DNA of 64,000 nt, taken from RGIG7179 sp051893555 (GTDB lineage: Bacteria > Bacillota > Clostridia > Peptostreptococcales > Anaerovoracaceae). Positions 24,317-32,843 of the stretch are shown piece after piece. The stretch is from positions 46,187-110,186 of the forward strand of contig JBJFHL010000062.1 of the NCBI GenBank assembly GCA_051893555.1, given 5' to 3'. Every line of letters begins with the position of its first letter. Position 1 is the stretch's first letter. The position numbers and the translations under genes are program-made. The notes beneath the pieces are model-generated. The model did no database searches and was not told where the DNA came from. It saw only the letters and a list, made by a program, of their open reading frames with translations.

Positions 24317-25428
24317 GGAAGGATCACCTCACTTTCCAGCAAAATATCTCCATCAAAGGTTTGTATGGACGGCGGCGCCAGATGAACGCAGGCCTGGGGA
24401 TCCGGAAATCCCTGGCCGCCGATGGGACTGCGGGCCGTGTCACCGCCCAACAGCTTCGGGGCGATATAGGTCTGCACCAGATGGACCTGACCGGAGGAAA
24501 GGGCTGCCCAGTTCAGGCGGCTTCCGCCCTCCAGAAGGATGCTGTCGATGCCTCTGTTTCCCAGCTCCTTCATCAGTGCAGGAAGGGAAAGGTGTCCATC
24601 TTCTCCGATCGGGATGAAGATAACCTGGCAGCCTGCTGATTCGAGTGCAGCCGTTTTTACTGCCATTTCCGGATCAAACGTTATCCCTGCAGCGATGATC
24701 GTCGGTACTTCTGCCGCTGTCGATACAATTCGGGCTGAGCGGGGAATCTGCAGATGGGTATCACAGATGATCCGAACCGGATTCCTGCCGCCTTCGATCC
24801 GGCAGGTAAGCAGGGGATCATCCGCCAGAACCGTACCGATGCCAACCATGATTGCGGTATAGCGGTTACGGTCTTTCTGCACATTTTTTCTTGCGGCCTC
24901 CCCGGTAATCCACTGTGATGCACCGGTATATGCTGCAATCTTTCCATCCAGGGTCATGGCATATTTCATGACGACATAGGGGGTATGGCAGGTGATATAG
25001 TGAAAGAAGACACGGTTGAGACGGTCGCACTGTGCTTTCTGTACACCGCTTACCACTTCAATACCGTGGTCCCGAAGAATCTGCAGACCTTTTCCAGCCA
25101 CCAGTGGGTTGGGATCATCGGAGCCGGTCACGACGCGGGATATGCCTGCTTCGATGATGGCATCGGTGCAGGGAGGCGTCTTGCCATGATGGCAGCAGGG
25201 CTCCAGTGTTACGTAGATAGACGCGCCTGCAGGATCTTCTCCACGTCTTCTGCAGTCAGCCAGGGCGTTGCGTTCTGCATGGAGTCCGCCATACTTTGCA
25301 TGCCAGCCTTCGCCAATGATTTTCCCGTCTTTGACGATGACTGCACCCACCAGGGGATTGGGGCTCACATGGCCTGCACCTTTTTCCGCCAGAGAAAGGG
25401 CAAGCTGCATATAGGTTTCGTCAGACAT
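24298..25428 (-). CDS. ribD: Bifunctional deaminase-reductase RibD
   Basis: 376 residues from the ATG at 25428, preceded by aggagg (25436-25441). N-terminal zinc cytidine-deaminase-like domain: GLHAERNAL (His-Ala-Glu, about 48) and EPCCHHGKTPPC (about 74). C-terminal DHFR-like reductase: MKYAMTLDGKIAAYTGASQWITG (about 152), VGIGTVLADDPLLTCR, and LLEGGSRLNWAAL near the end. It performs deamination and side-chain reduction after RibA. It is the first gene behind the FMN riboswitch. Confidence 0.97.
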   Translation of the reverse strand: MSDETYMQLALSLAEKGAGHVSPNPLVGAVIVKDGKIIGEGWHAKYGGLHAERNALADCRRRGEDPAGASIYVTLEPCCHHGKTPPCTDAIIEAGISRVVTGSDDPNPLVAGKGLQILRDHGIEVVSGVQKAQCDRLNRVFFHYITCHTPYVVMKYAMTLDGKIAAYTGASQWITGEAARKNVQKDRNRYTAIMVGIGTVLADDPLLTCRIEGGRNPVRIICDTHLQIPRSARIVSTAAEVPTIIAAGITFDPEMAVKTAALESAGCQVIFIPIGEDGHLSLPALMKELGNRGIDSILLEGGSRLNWAALSSGQVHLVQTYIAPKLLGGDTARSPIGGQGFPDPQACVHLAPPSIQTFDGDILLESEVILPCLQES

Positions 25429-25444
25429 GTTATAACCTCCTGAC

Positions 25445-25466
25445 ACCCTGCCAGCGCCGGCAGGGT
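25445..25466 (-). other. GC hairpin next to the ribD ribosome binding site
   Basis: Perfect 8-bp stem ACCCTGCC / GGCAGGGT with a 6-nt loop, 3 bp upstream of the ribD aggagg. It lies between the riboswitch terminator and the SD. It could limit or shape ribosome access, or be a second, T-tract-less arrest site. Confidence 0.45.
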
Positions 25467-25478
25467 GGATTTTGTCAA

Positions 25479-25512
25479 GAAAAAAAGCTCTGAACAAAAA
25501 TGCTCAGAGCTC
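25479..25512 (-). terminator. Riboswitch-controlled terminator of the rib operon
   Basis: Minus-strand hairpin: GAGCTCTGAGCA pairs with the GTTCAGAGCT arm (25487-25512), then a run of seven to eight U (from 25486 downward). It lies about 50 nt after the FMN aptamer, the right place for the expression platform. Confidence 0.85.
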
Positions 25513-25558
25513 ATGAAAAAACAAAAACAAAAATTCCGGCAACCAAATGCCGTTTCTT

Positions 25559-25674
25559 TGCCTTCTTCCATCCAGACTATACTGTCGGTACCGGAGTTGC
25601 ACCGGTTCCTGCGCTGCTGCGCTCGCGGACTTTACCGCCGATCGGGAATTTCACCCTGCCCTGAAGACATTCTG
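25559..25674 (-). promoter_or_regulatory. FMN riboswitch (RFN element)
   Basis: On the minus strand the conserved RFN blocks appear in order: TCTTCAGGGCAGGGTGAAAT, TCCCGATCGGCGGTA, AGTCCGCGAGCGC, then GGAACCGGTGCAACTCCGGT, ACCGACAGTATAGTCTGG and ATGGAAGAAGG. The only variable part is the short P3 region (GCAGCAGCGC). It binds FMN and should cause premature termination at 25479-25512 upstream of ribD. Confidence 0.97.
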
Positions 25675-25703
25675 TGATTCACTTGTATTTCTAACTGTCT
25701 TTT

Positions 25704-25732
25704 ATGCTACCACTCCGGATAGAGATTGTCAA
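25704..25732 (-). promoter_or_regulatory. Promoter of the riboflavin operon
   Basis: Minus strand: -35 TTGACA (25732-25727), 17-bp spacer, -10 TAGCAT (25709-25704). The predicted start (about 25697) is about 20 nt before the FMN aptamer. Confidence 0.65.
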
Positions 25733-25835
25733 GAGAGGAACGAAAAAAATCTGCAGGGCGGCTGTGGGCATACTGCAGCGGGGAATGTGCATACTATGGA
25801 ATACAGAATTTATGAAAGATACAGGAGGAAGTGGA

Positions 25836-26432
25836 ATGGGAACTGATTTTATGAACAGCGAAACGAAGGTGAACCTGATGCGTGCATTTGCAGGAGAGAG
25901 CCAGGCGCGGAACCGGTATACCTTTGCAGCAGATAAGATGAAAAAGCAGAACCTGCAGGTGCTGGAGCAGGTATTTCTCTTTACGGCAGGGCAGGAGAAG
26001 GAGCATGCAGAAATCTTTTATAACCATCTGAAGGATCTGGCAGGGGAAACGATTCTGATGGAAGGGGGATATCCTGTGGATCCGTCGGATACGGCCGCAC
26101 AGCTGCCTCGCAGTGCGCAGAGCAACGAGTATGAAGAATGGGAGACCGTATATCAGGCCTTTGGAGACAAGGCAGTGGAGGAGGGATTTCTTCCGGTGGC
26201 CACGTCTTTTTATCGGATTGCGGAGATTGAAAAGACCCATGGTGACCGGTTCGGTATGTTTGCGGATCTGCTGGAGTCGGGAAAGCTTTTCGCGGCGGAT
26301 GAGCCGACCCGGTGGATGTGTCTGAATTGCGGACATATTCACACAGGAATGGATGCACCGGAAATCTGCCCGGTGTGTCATCATCCACAGGGGTATTTCA
26401 TTCGGGTGGAGCAGGCACCGTATACCGATTAG
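25836..26432 (+). CDS. rbr: Rubrerythrin
   Basis: 198 residues from the ATG at 25836, 7 bp after aggagg; the frame is open upstream to 25704 but that part overlaps the rib promoter. Non-haem di-iron peroxidase of anaerobes that reduces H2O2. N-terminal four-helix bundle with di-iron ligands in FAGESQARNRY (Glu), QEKEHAEIFYNH (Glu-X2-His) and, in the second half, EEGFLPVATSFYRIAEIEKTHGDRF (Glu, Glu-X2-His). C-terminal rubredoxin-like iron site CLNCGHIHTG ... CPVCHHPQGYF. Stands alone; a terminator follows. Confidence 0.96.
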   Translation: MGTDFMNSETKVNLMRAFAGESQARNRYTFAADKMKKQNLQVLEQVFLFTAGQEKEHAEIFYNHLKDLAGETILMEGGYPVDPSDTAAQLPRSAQSNEYEEWETVYQAFGDKAVEEGFLPVATSFYRIAEIEKTHGDRFGMFADLLESGKLFAADEPTRWMCLNCGHIHTGMDAPEICPVCHHPQGYFIRVEQAPYTD

Positions 26433-26458
26433 AAGCGTTACCGTGAAGCATAAAAGTG

Positions 26459-26498
26459 AAAACGCTCCCGACAGCATGACCTGCGAGAGCGTTTTTTC
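26459..26498. terminator. Bidirectional terminator, rubrerythrin / M20-like gene
   Basis: Stem AAAACGCTC / GAGCGTTTT with an imperfect interior (ccgacagcatgacctgcga), A-run on the left and T-run on the right, between convergent genes. Confidence 0.85.
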
Positions 26499-26504
26499 CT
26501 TTGT

Positions 26505-27974
26505 TTATTCTTCGTTCACACCCTGATCCAGCCAGGTGACCAGAGCACCGGCAAATTTATGTTTGGTCTTTTCTGTGATACCACAGTAGAGAATGGTGAG
26601 ATTTGCGTTTTTCTGGCGAAGGAAGGTGCATGGCGTCAGAACGGCGGTATCTTCTACTTTCATGGAATTATCGCCGGTGAATTCCATGAAGGCTTCTTCA
26701 AAGGAATCCAGCAGTGCTTCTGTCGTGCCGGTCGGACGTCCTGTCAGTCCGTAAAATACCGGATATTCGTTTTTTATTTTGTATTTTACATCGCAGAGCC
26801 CGCAGATGGTCTGATAGGATTCACAGATTTCATCCAGCAGGGTCTGATTGCTGCTCATGGCGGAAACCTGTATTTTCAGCTGCTTATTCTTACAGGATAT
26901 TTTTCCGATATTGGTGATTGCCGTAATAACGCCTTCGTCATCCCGTTCGTAAACGCCGTCGAAAACCGTGTACATGAGACTGACCAGATTATCGGTATCA
27001 CCGGTATCCAGAACGTGGGAAGGAAGATCCACTTCTTCATAGGTATATTCCATTTCCGGATAATCCTCGTGGAACTTGTCATAAATCTTTTCAATGGAGT
27101 TTTCCATTTTTCGCTGAAATTTTTCGGAATCGCTGTCATTGATAACAACGGTCATAGAGGCACTGGAAGGCGTAAAATTCGCCCCGCTTCCGCCGTAAAA
27201 CGTCCCCAACTCGAAGAGCAGTGAAGTGGATTTGAAGTTTGCCAGCACATTTCCGAGCACTTTAATCGGATTCGGTACGGAATCCACGTTACCGTCCACC
27301 CGAAGGGAAGGACAGTTTTTCAGTGTGATTTTGTAGGCCTTGTTGTAGGATGGTTCCTGATATTTCAGCTTATGGGTTATCTGAATCTGACGATATCCTC
27401 CGGTGACTGTAGATACTCTGGAGCCCACAGAATTTCCCAGACAAAATATGGATGTGTCATCCGAAAAGTGTCCGATGTCAAATCCCTGTGCACCAGTTTT
27501 TTCTCCATTTTCCTCTGCCAGGAAAACGACGCTCAGTTTTCCGTGATTGACTGCGTTTTTCGCTGCGCAGAGGGCAACGGCCATCTCTTCTACATGGTTT
27601 TCCATATGATCCGCGTCAAAGGAGCAGACAAGGGCGGCAGGCTGCACATTCTCTGCATTTTCGGATGCCTTGATAGTAAAAATCACGTTCCCTGCGTCAT
27701 CCGTTGTTGCAGGTATTTCCTTGTTTCGCGCCCAGGAAAGCAGATAACCGGCCACATCCGCGTTGGTATCCATGGATCCCAGTGAGTCACGAAGATCCGT
27801 TTCATAGGCGGTCAGTTTTTCTTCCAGCACTTCTTCCAGGCTGGGTTCTGCTGCTTTTTCCTCATGGAGAAAGAAGACCGCTCCAAAAGCACAGACGGCA
27901 ATTGCTGCAATGACTGCAGCGCCGGTCAGCATTTTCTTTTTATGTTGTTTTATTCTGTTTTTCAGTTTGCTCAT
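26505..27974 (-). CDS. Membrane-anchored, degenerate M20-family peptidase homolog
   Basis: 489 residues from the ATG at 27974 behind aagggga; frame open further but without a binding site. Basic N-terminus then one membrane helix (about 15-36), so most of the protein is predicted outside. The rest follows the layout of PepD-type M20 peptidases: strand AALVCSFDAD (about 113-122) where the active enzymes have an HxD, VVFLAEENGEKTGAQGF (about 149-165) at the catalytic Glu pair, and GGSGANFTPSSASMTVV at the GG-N-P substrate loop. The first metal His is replaced by Ser, and the usual GADNG segment with the bridging Asp and the third-metal His were not found. It is therefore probably not a zinc peptidase, but may bind peptides. 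Monocistronic, minus strand. Confidence 0.6.
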   Translation of the reverse strand: MSKLKNRIKQHKKKMLTGAAVIAAIAVCAFGAVFFLHEEKAAEPSLEEVLEEKLTAYETDLRDSLGSMDTNADVAGYLLSWARNKEIPATTDDAGNVIFTIKASENAENVQPAALVCSFDADHMENHVEEMAVALCAAKNAVNHGKLSVVFLAEENGEKTGAQGFDIGHFSDDTSIFCLGNSVGSRVSTVTGGYRQIQITHKLKYQEPSYNKAYKITLKNCPSLRVDGNVDSVPNPIKVLGNVLANFKSTSLLFELGTFYGGSGANFTPSSASMTVVINDSDSEKFQRKMENSIEKIYDKFHEDYPEMEYTYEEVDLPSHVLDTGDTDNLVSLMYTVFDGVYERDDEGVITAITNIGKISCKNKQLKIQVSAMSSNQTLLDEICESYQTICGLCDVKYKIKNEYPVFYGLTGRPTGTTEALLDSFEEAFMEFTGDNSMKVEDTAVLTPCTFLRQKNANLTILYCGITEKTKHKFAGALVTWLDQGVNEE

Positions 27975-28112
27975 TTCCGTTTCCCCTTGAATTTTCAGAA
28001 ATATTTTTCGATCAAACTTCAAAAAAAGTCTTATATATGATAACATATAAAGATGAAAAAAAACAGTGATTCACGAAAAAATCACAAAAACGTAAGAAAA
28101 CGGAGGGAGAAT

Positions 28113-28679
28113 ATGGATAACGGGAATACAGTGAAAAAAACAGTAGAAACAGAGGAATCCAGACTGTATCTGAGAGGAAGTACCTTTGATGACTGCAGAT
28201 ACTTCGCGCAGTGGGAAGTGCAGCCTGCTGTGACAGAGTTTTTCACCATAAATGAAGGACGGGATTACGAGGAAGTCGTGCGGGAATTTTTGGAACGTGA
28301 GGGAGACGAAACACAGGTTCAGTTCACCGTATGCCTGAAGGAAGGGGATCATCCGGTGGGGAGGATCTATATCAGCCGTATCGATGATCACTACGATTCA
28401 CTGGATATTACCAGAATTTATATCGCGGATCCGGCCATGCGGGGGAAAGGTCTGGGTGAGGAGGCGCTTCGGCTGGCTTTAAAGTATGCGTTTGAAGAAA
28501 GAAACTGTGAACGGGTCACATTGGATTACTTTACCGGAAATGATATCGCGTCAACTCTTTATCGGAAGGTGGGATTCCAGAATGAAGGGAACATGCGGCA
28601 CGGCGGCAAAAAGAACGGAAAGTATGTAGACCTTCACCTGATGTCCATGCTCCGGGATGAATATTTTGCACAGAAATAA
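28113..28679 (+). CDS. GNAT-family N-acetyltransferase (RimJ/RimL-like)
   Basis: 188 residues from the ATG at 28113 (ggagg at 28102-28106). GNAT fold of the RimJ/L type: LYLRGSTFDDCRYFAQWE at the start, the beta-4 strand LDITRIYIADPAMRGKGLGEEAL with the acetyl-CoA pyrophosphate loop RGKGLG (about 131-136), and NDIASTLYRKVGFQNEGNMR near the C-terminus. The substrate is unknown; such enzymes acetylate protein N-termini, amino acids or antibiotics. It is transcribed divergently from the M20-like gene; nrdD has its own promoter downstream. Confidence 0.88.
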   Translation: MDNGNTVKKTVETEESRLYLRGSTFDDCRYFAQWEVQPAVTEFFTINEGRDYEEVVREFLEREGDETQVQFTVCLKEGDHPVGRIYISRIDDHYDSLDITRIYIADPAMRGKGLGEEALRLALKYAFEERNCERVTLDYFTGNDIASTLYRKVGFQNEGNMRHGGKKNGKYVDLHLMSMLRDEYFAQK

Positions 28680-28705
28680 AAACGCGAAATGTAAATTATT
28701 CCTTA

Positions 28706-28733
28706 TTGACTTTTCATTGATGTGGTATATAAT
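28706..28733 (+). promoter_or_regulatory. nrdDG promoter
   Basis: -35 TTGACT (28706-28711), 16-bp spacer, perfect -10 TATAAT (28728-28733). The start of transcription is expected near 28740. Confidence 0.7.
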
Positions 28734-28744
28734 TTTTAGTGCAT

Positions 28745-28760
28745 ACACTATATGTAGTAT
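28745..28760 (+). promoter_or_regulatory. NrdR-like box
   Basis: ACACTATATGTAGTAT is close to the NrdR consensus ACACWATATWTWGTGT (differences only in the last arm) and lies immediately after the predicted nrdD start site. NrdR boxes normally come in pairs about 31 bp apart; no second good box was found. Confidence 0.5.
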
Positions 28761-28812
28761 GTTTTTAGAATGAAAGTTATCGACACATAATGAAAGAAAA
28801 GGAAGGTTTGAC

Positions 28813-31158
28813 ATGGACTGTATCAGACAGATTGTAAAAAGAGACGGCAGAACCGTACCATTTGACGTAAATAAGATCGCCGATGCCATTTTCAAGGCAG
28901 CACAGGTACTGGGAGGACGGGACAGAGAAATGTCCGTCTACCTGGCGAAACAGGTGGAGCTGTATCTTCTTGAAGTCTGTCATAATACCATTCCTACGGT
29001 GGAGCAGATTCAGGATGCGGTAGAAAAGATTCTGATTGAAGCCGGACACGCACGGACTGCCAAGGAATATATCCTCTACCGTGCAGAAAGAACCCGCGTC
29101 AGAGACATGAATACCAAGCTGATGCGTATTTATGAGGATCTGACCTTCAAGGAAGCGAAAGAAAACGAAATTAAGCGTGAAAACGCCAATATCGATGGAA
29201 ATACAGCCATGGGAACCATGCTGAAATACGGTTCAGAGGGTGCCAAGGAATTCTATAAGATGTATGTCATCGATCCGAAGCATGTGAAGGCACATGAAGA
29301 AGGCGACATTCATATCCATGATATGGACTTCTATACCCTGACCATGACCTGCTGCCAGATCGATCTGCTGAAGCTGCTGGAAGGCGGATTCAGTACAGGA
29401 CATGGACACCTGCGAGAACCAAATGATATTGAAAGCTATGCAGCGCTGGCTTGCATCGCAATCCAGTCCAACCAGAATGACCAGCACGGCGGCCAGTCTG
29501 TGCCGAATTTTGATTACGGCATGGCACCAGGCGTGCGCAAAGCCTACAAGCGTCTGTACTGGACCAATGTGGGCAAGATGCTTGACTTCCTTCACGGTAC
29601 CGACGACGGCGTGGCGAAGATGAAGGCGCTGGGAAAGAAAATCCAGGACGAATATGGTGTGGAACCGTGCATGGCCTGGGATAACAATTATAAAGAAATT
29701 GAGCTGGAAGAACTGAAAAAGATCGTAAGTGAAGAAGATGCAAAGCACCTGCAGGCGCAGGCGACCAGATACGCAGATCAGGAAATTCGAAGAAAGACCT
29801 TCCAGGCGATGGAAGCTTTTATTCATAACCTGAACACCATGCATTCCAGAGCCGGTGCACAGGTTCCGTTCAGCTCCATTAACTACGGAACCGATACGTC
29901 TCCGGAAGGCAGACTGGTTATGGAATGCGTCATGCTTGCAACCGAAGCCGGACTGGGCAATGGAGAAACACCGATTTTCCCGATTCAGATTTTCAAGGTA
30001 AAGGAAGGCGTTAACTATAATCCGGAGGATCCGAACTACGACCTGTTCAAGCTGGCATGCAAGGTATCCGCCAAGCGCCTGTTCCCGAACTTCTCCTTCC
30101 TTGACGCACCGTTTAACAAGCAGTACCTCATCGAAGGACATCCGGAAACAGAATGTGCCTACATGGGTTGCCGCACCCGCGTCATCGGCAATGTATATGA
30201 TCCGACCAGAGAAATCGTATACGGAAGAGGCAATTTGTCCTTTACATCCATCAACCTGCCGCGGCTGGCCATCAAGGCCAAGGGCGACATCGACTTCTTC
30301 TTTGAAAGTCTGGACCGCATGATCGATATTGCCATCGATCAGCTGTATGACCGGTATAAGATTCAGGCACAGAAGAAAGTAAAGAACTTCCCATTCCTCA
30401 TGGGCCAGGGTATCTGGATCGATTCCGATAAGCTGGGCCCGGAAGACACCATCGAGGAAGTGATCAAGCATGGTACGCTGACCGTAGGCTTCATCGGACT
30501 GGCGGAATGCCTGAAGATGCTCACCGGCTATCACCACGGAGAATGCAAGGAATCCCAGTCTCTGGGTCTGGAAATCGTAGGATACATGAGAAAGCGCATG
30601 GACGAGCAGGCCAGAAAAACCGGCCTAAACTGGTCTCTGATCGCTACCCCTGCAGAAGGCCTGTCCGGACGATTCGTCCGTATCGACCGCGCCAAATACG
30701 GTGTGATTCCGGGTGTAACAGACCGGGAATACTACACCAACAGTTTCCACATCCCTGTATATTACGAAATCAACGCCTTCGATAAGATTCGTCTGGAAGC
30801 GCCGTATCATGAGCTTACCAACGGCGGCCACATTTCCTACATCGAACTGGATGGCGACCCGCTGAAGAATCTGGAAGCCTTCGAGAAAGTGGTACGCTTC
30901 ATGAAGGAAGAAGGTATCGGTTACGGTTCCATCAACCATCCGGTAGACCGTGACCCATGCTGTGGCTATACCGGAATCATCGATAACGAGTGTCCGATGT
31001 GTCACCGGAAGGAAGGCGAAGGAGATGTGGGATTCGAACGGATCCGCCGTATCACCGGATACCTGGTAGGAACCATGGATCACTGGAACACCGCCAAATC
31101 TGCGGAGGAAAGAGACCGGGTAAAGCATGCTGTGGATACGGGCCTGGAGACGCTGTAA
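28813..31158 (+). CDS. nrdD: Anaerobic ribonucleoside-triphosphate reductase
   Basis: 781 residues, class III reductase making dNTPs from NTPs without oxygen. N-terminal ATP-cone (about 3-92, IVKRDGRTVPFDVNKIADAI) for allosteric control by ATP/dATP, then the ten-stranded barrel with the GDIHIHDMDFY and QSNQNDQHGGQSVPNFDYGM regions. C-terminal zinc site CCGYTGIIDNECPMCH and the glycyl-radical loop RITGYLVGTMDHWN. All landmarks are present. It is followed by its activase with a 1-bp overlap (TAATG). Confidence 0.98.
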   Translation: MDCIRQIVKRDGRTVPFDVNKIADAIFKAAQVLGGRDREMSVYLAKQVELYLLEVCHNTIPTVEQIQDAVEKILIEAGHARTAKEYILYRAERTRVRDMNTKLMRIYEDLTFKEAKENEIKRENANIDGNTAMGTMLKYGSEGAKEFYKMYVIDPKHVKAHEEGDIHIHDMDFYTLTMTCCQIDLLKLLEGGFSTGHGHLREPNDIESYAALACIAIQSNQNDQHGGQSVPNFDYGMAPGVRKAYKRLYWTNVGKMLDFLHGTDDGVAKMKALGKKIQDEYGVEPCMAWDNNYKEIELEELKKIVSEEDAKHLQAQATRYADQEIRRKTFQAMEAFIHNLNTMHSRAGAQVPFSSINYGTDTSPEGRLVMECVMLATEAGLGNGETPIFPIQIFKVKEGVNYNPEDPNYDLFKLACKVSAKRLFPNFSFLDAPFNKQYLIEGHPETECAYMGCRTRVIGNVYDPTREIVYGRGNLSFTSINLPRLAIKAKGDIDFFFESLDRMIDIAIDQLYDRYKIQAQKKVKNFPFLMGQGIWIDSDKLGPEDTIEEVIKHGTLTVGFIGLAECLKMLTGYHHGECKESQSLGLEIVGYMRKRMDEQARKTGLNWSLIATPAEGLSGRFVRIDRAKYGVIPGVTDREYYTNSFHIPVYYEINAFDKIRLEAPYHELTNGGHISYIELDGDPLKNLEAFEKVVRFMKEEGIGYGSINHPVDRDPCCGYTGIIDNECPMCHRKEGEGDVGFERIRRITGYLVGTMDHWNTAKSAEERDRVKHAVDTGLETL

Positions 31159-31682
31159 TGGGTATGGACAAAATCCGCATAGCCGGCGTGGTTCGGGAGT
31201 CCATCGTGGATGGTCCTGGCTTACGGTTTGTGGTCTTCTGCCAGGGCTGTCCCCACGGCTGCCCGGGATGCCATAATGAAGCGACCCACGATTTTTCCGG
31301 CGGTTACGATTGTGAGATTGAAAAAATTCTGGCGGCAATTGAGAAAGACCCGCTGCTGGACGGTGTGACATTTTCCGGCGGGGAACCTCTTTGTCAGCCC
31401 GCAGCATTCCATGCGCTGGCGCAGGAGATCAAGAGGCGATTTCCCCGTATGAATATTGTGACCTTTACCGGATTTACCTATGAAGAACTCCAGCCTTTGG
31501 CTGCACAGGACCCGGAGATTGCTGGTCTCCTGAATCTGACGGATCTGCTGATCGACGGTCGTTTCGTGGAAGCCGAAAAGGATTTGACCCTGCAGTTCCG
31601 GGGCAGCAGAAACCAGCGGATCATCGATATGAATGCGACCCGGGCTGCAGGACAGGTGGTACTTTCCGAAAAATACGCATAA
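31158..31682 (+). CDS. nrdG: Anaerobic ribonucleotide reductase activating protein
   Basis: 174 residues. Radical-SAM enzyme that installs the glycyl radical in NrdD. Motif CPHGCPGC (CX3CX2C, about 33-40) binds the [4Fe-4S] cluster; SGGEPLCQP (about 77-85) is the SAM-binding GGE region; VDGPGLRFVVF precedes the cluster as usual. The start ATG shares one base with the nrdD stop; a second ATG 6 bp later is equally plausible. Confidence 0.96.
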   Translation: MGMDKIRIAGVVRESIVDGPGLRFVVFCQGCPHGCPGCHNEATHDFSGGYDCEIEKILAAIEKDPLLDGVTFSGGEPLCQPAAFHALAQEIKRRFPRMNIVTFTGFTYEELQPLAAQDPEIAGLLNLTDLLIDGRFVEAEKDLTLQFRGSRNQRIIDMNATRAAGQVVLSEKYA

Positions 31683-31728
31683 ACCTGCGAAATTTCATGA
31701 GAATTTCCGAGAAATTAAAAAAAGTGCT

Positions 31729-31757
31729 TGAAATATAGAATGATTTCGTGTATAATA
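31729..31757 (+). promoter_or_regulatory. rpmB promoter
   Basis: -35 TTGAAA (31729-31734), 17-bp spacer, -10 TATAAT (31752-31757). The 80-nt leader that follows contains TGTTCG / CGAACA (about 31763-31788), a six-pair hairpin that might be involved in ribosomal-protein autoregulation. Confidence 0.75.
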
Positions 31758-31843
31758 TCGATTGTTCGAGTGCTGAAAAGACGCGAACAGCCAATTTTTG
31801 AAACAATGCTATACGCTTGAATATATCAAAGGAGGTGCGGTAG

Positions 31844-32038
31844 ATGTCAAGAAAATGTGAAATTTGTGGTAAGGGACAGGTATCCGGAAACGCTGTATCC
31901 CACTCTAACAGACACACCAGAAGAAAGTGGAATGCCAACATTCAGACTGTAAGAGTAGCAGAAGAAAACGGAACCGTTAGAAGAGCGAACGTATGCACGA
32001 GATGCATCCGGTCCAATAAAGTGAACCGTGCCATCTAA
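31844..32038 (+). CDS. rpmB: 50S ribosomal protein L28
   Basis: 64 residues, basic. Starts MSRKCEICGKG and contains VSHSNRHTRRKWNANIQ, both diagnostic for L28. The zinc-binding (C+) form: Cys5-X2-Cys8 and the second CTRC pair near residue 53. Strong ribosome binding site aaggaggtg (31831-31839). Followed by a terminator, then by asp23 and recG, as in most Firmicutes. Confidence 0.98.
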   Translation: MSRKCEICGKGQVSGNAVSHSNRHTRRKWNANIQTVRVAEENGTVRRANVCTRCIRSNKVNRAI

Positions 32039-32054
32039 TTAAAAACGAACTAAA

Positions 32055-32090
32055 GACCCCGGCGCAGAAATGCGCACGGGGTTTTTTCTT
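32055..32090 (+). terminator. Intrinsic terminator after rpmB
   Basis: Stem ACCCCG-GCGCA / TGCGC-CGGGGT around a gaaa tetraloop, followed by six T. Confidence 0.9.
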
Positions 32091-32141
32091 TGTGACGATT
32101 ATGACGTAACGATTATGACATTACGGCCGCAGGCGTACAGC

Positions 32142-32342
32142 CTACGGCCTTTTCATGAGGGTGAAACCACAGATCATCAGGAGCACACCAAGCAGGATAA
32201 TCCACGCCTTAGGAGGGAGGAAAAAGGCACAGATGGTTACTGTACCGAAAACCAGCAGGACGAATCCGATATCCTTCGTCTCCTTATTGAATTCAAAACA
32301 TTTCCGTTTCCGGCAATCATTTTTCCGCCAGTCATTCCGCAT
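32142..32342 (-). CDS. Small two-helix membrane protein, unknown
   Basis: 66 residues, minus strand. Basic, Cys-containing N-terminus (about 1-22) then two hydrophobic helices (about 25-40 and 44-60) separated by PPKAW, ending KRP. The start is supported by agggggtg 7 bp upstream of the ATG. I do not recognise the family. It sits between rpmB and asp23 on the opposite strand. An imperfect GC hairpin (about 32122-32148, GGCCGCAGGC / GCCTACGGCC) overlaps its stop codon and may end transcription. Confidence 0.6.
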   Translation of the reverse strand: MRNDWRKNDCRKRKCFEFNKETKDIGFVLLVFGTVTICAFFLPPKAWIILLGVLLMICGFTLMKRP

Positions 32343-32441
32343 ATTTTCACCCCCTGTTATTCTATGAAAAAGGTTAGTAAAGTGTTCGGAAATATGTTAA
32401 AATATTTACAGTGAAAAAAAAGTACGGAAAGGGGAACCGGG

Positions 32442-32843
32442 ATGGAACGAAAGAACGAAAAGGGAACCATTAAAATAAATGACCATATTTTTGCCAGAAT
32501 TGTAGGAGACGCGATTTCACAAGCAGGCGGAAAAGCCTTCCCGGCATCGGAAAAAGGAAAAATACTGACCGGAATCGGCGGAAGCATGCCGGGCGTGGGG
32601 GAATTGGCGGATAATCTGGTGGTGCGTGAAGAAGCGGATGGAAGCGTTTATCTGGAGTGGTATATCATCATGTCCTTCGGCACCAGTATACACAGAGCAA
32701 CCAAACTGATGCTGGACTATACGGAAAAGGAACTGAAGTCCATGTTTCCGGACCAGCCGGGCAGAGCGGTGGTGCGGATTGTCGGCGTGAAGTCCAGGCT
32801 AATCGCAGTCAGAAACCTTGAGGTGGAACGGAAATGGAACTGA
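32442..32843 (+). CDS. Asp23/Gls24 family protein (YloU-like)
   Basis: 133 residues. Members form a cell-envelope-associated protein linked to alkaline and envelope stress. Family features: KINDHIFARIVGDAI near the N-terminus, VYLEWYIIMSFGTSIHRAT in the middle and a VVRIVGVK strand near the end. Position between rpmB and recG is the standard YloU location; the usual dihydroxyacetone-kinase-like gene (fakA) between it and recG is absent. It overlaps recG by 10 bp. Confidence 0.88.
   Translation: MERKNEKGTIKINDHIFARIVGDAISQAGGKAFPASEKGKILTGIGGSMPGVGELADNLVVREEADGSVYLEWYIIMSFGTSIHRATKLMLDYTEKELKSMFPDQPGRAVVRIVGVKSRLIAVRNLEVERKWN

Noticed and set aside
29233..30537. 434-codon open frame on the minus strand inside nrdD
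   Set aside because: Antisense shadow of a highly conserved enzyme; no recognisable domain or binding site.
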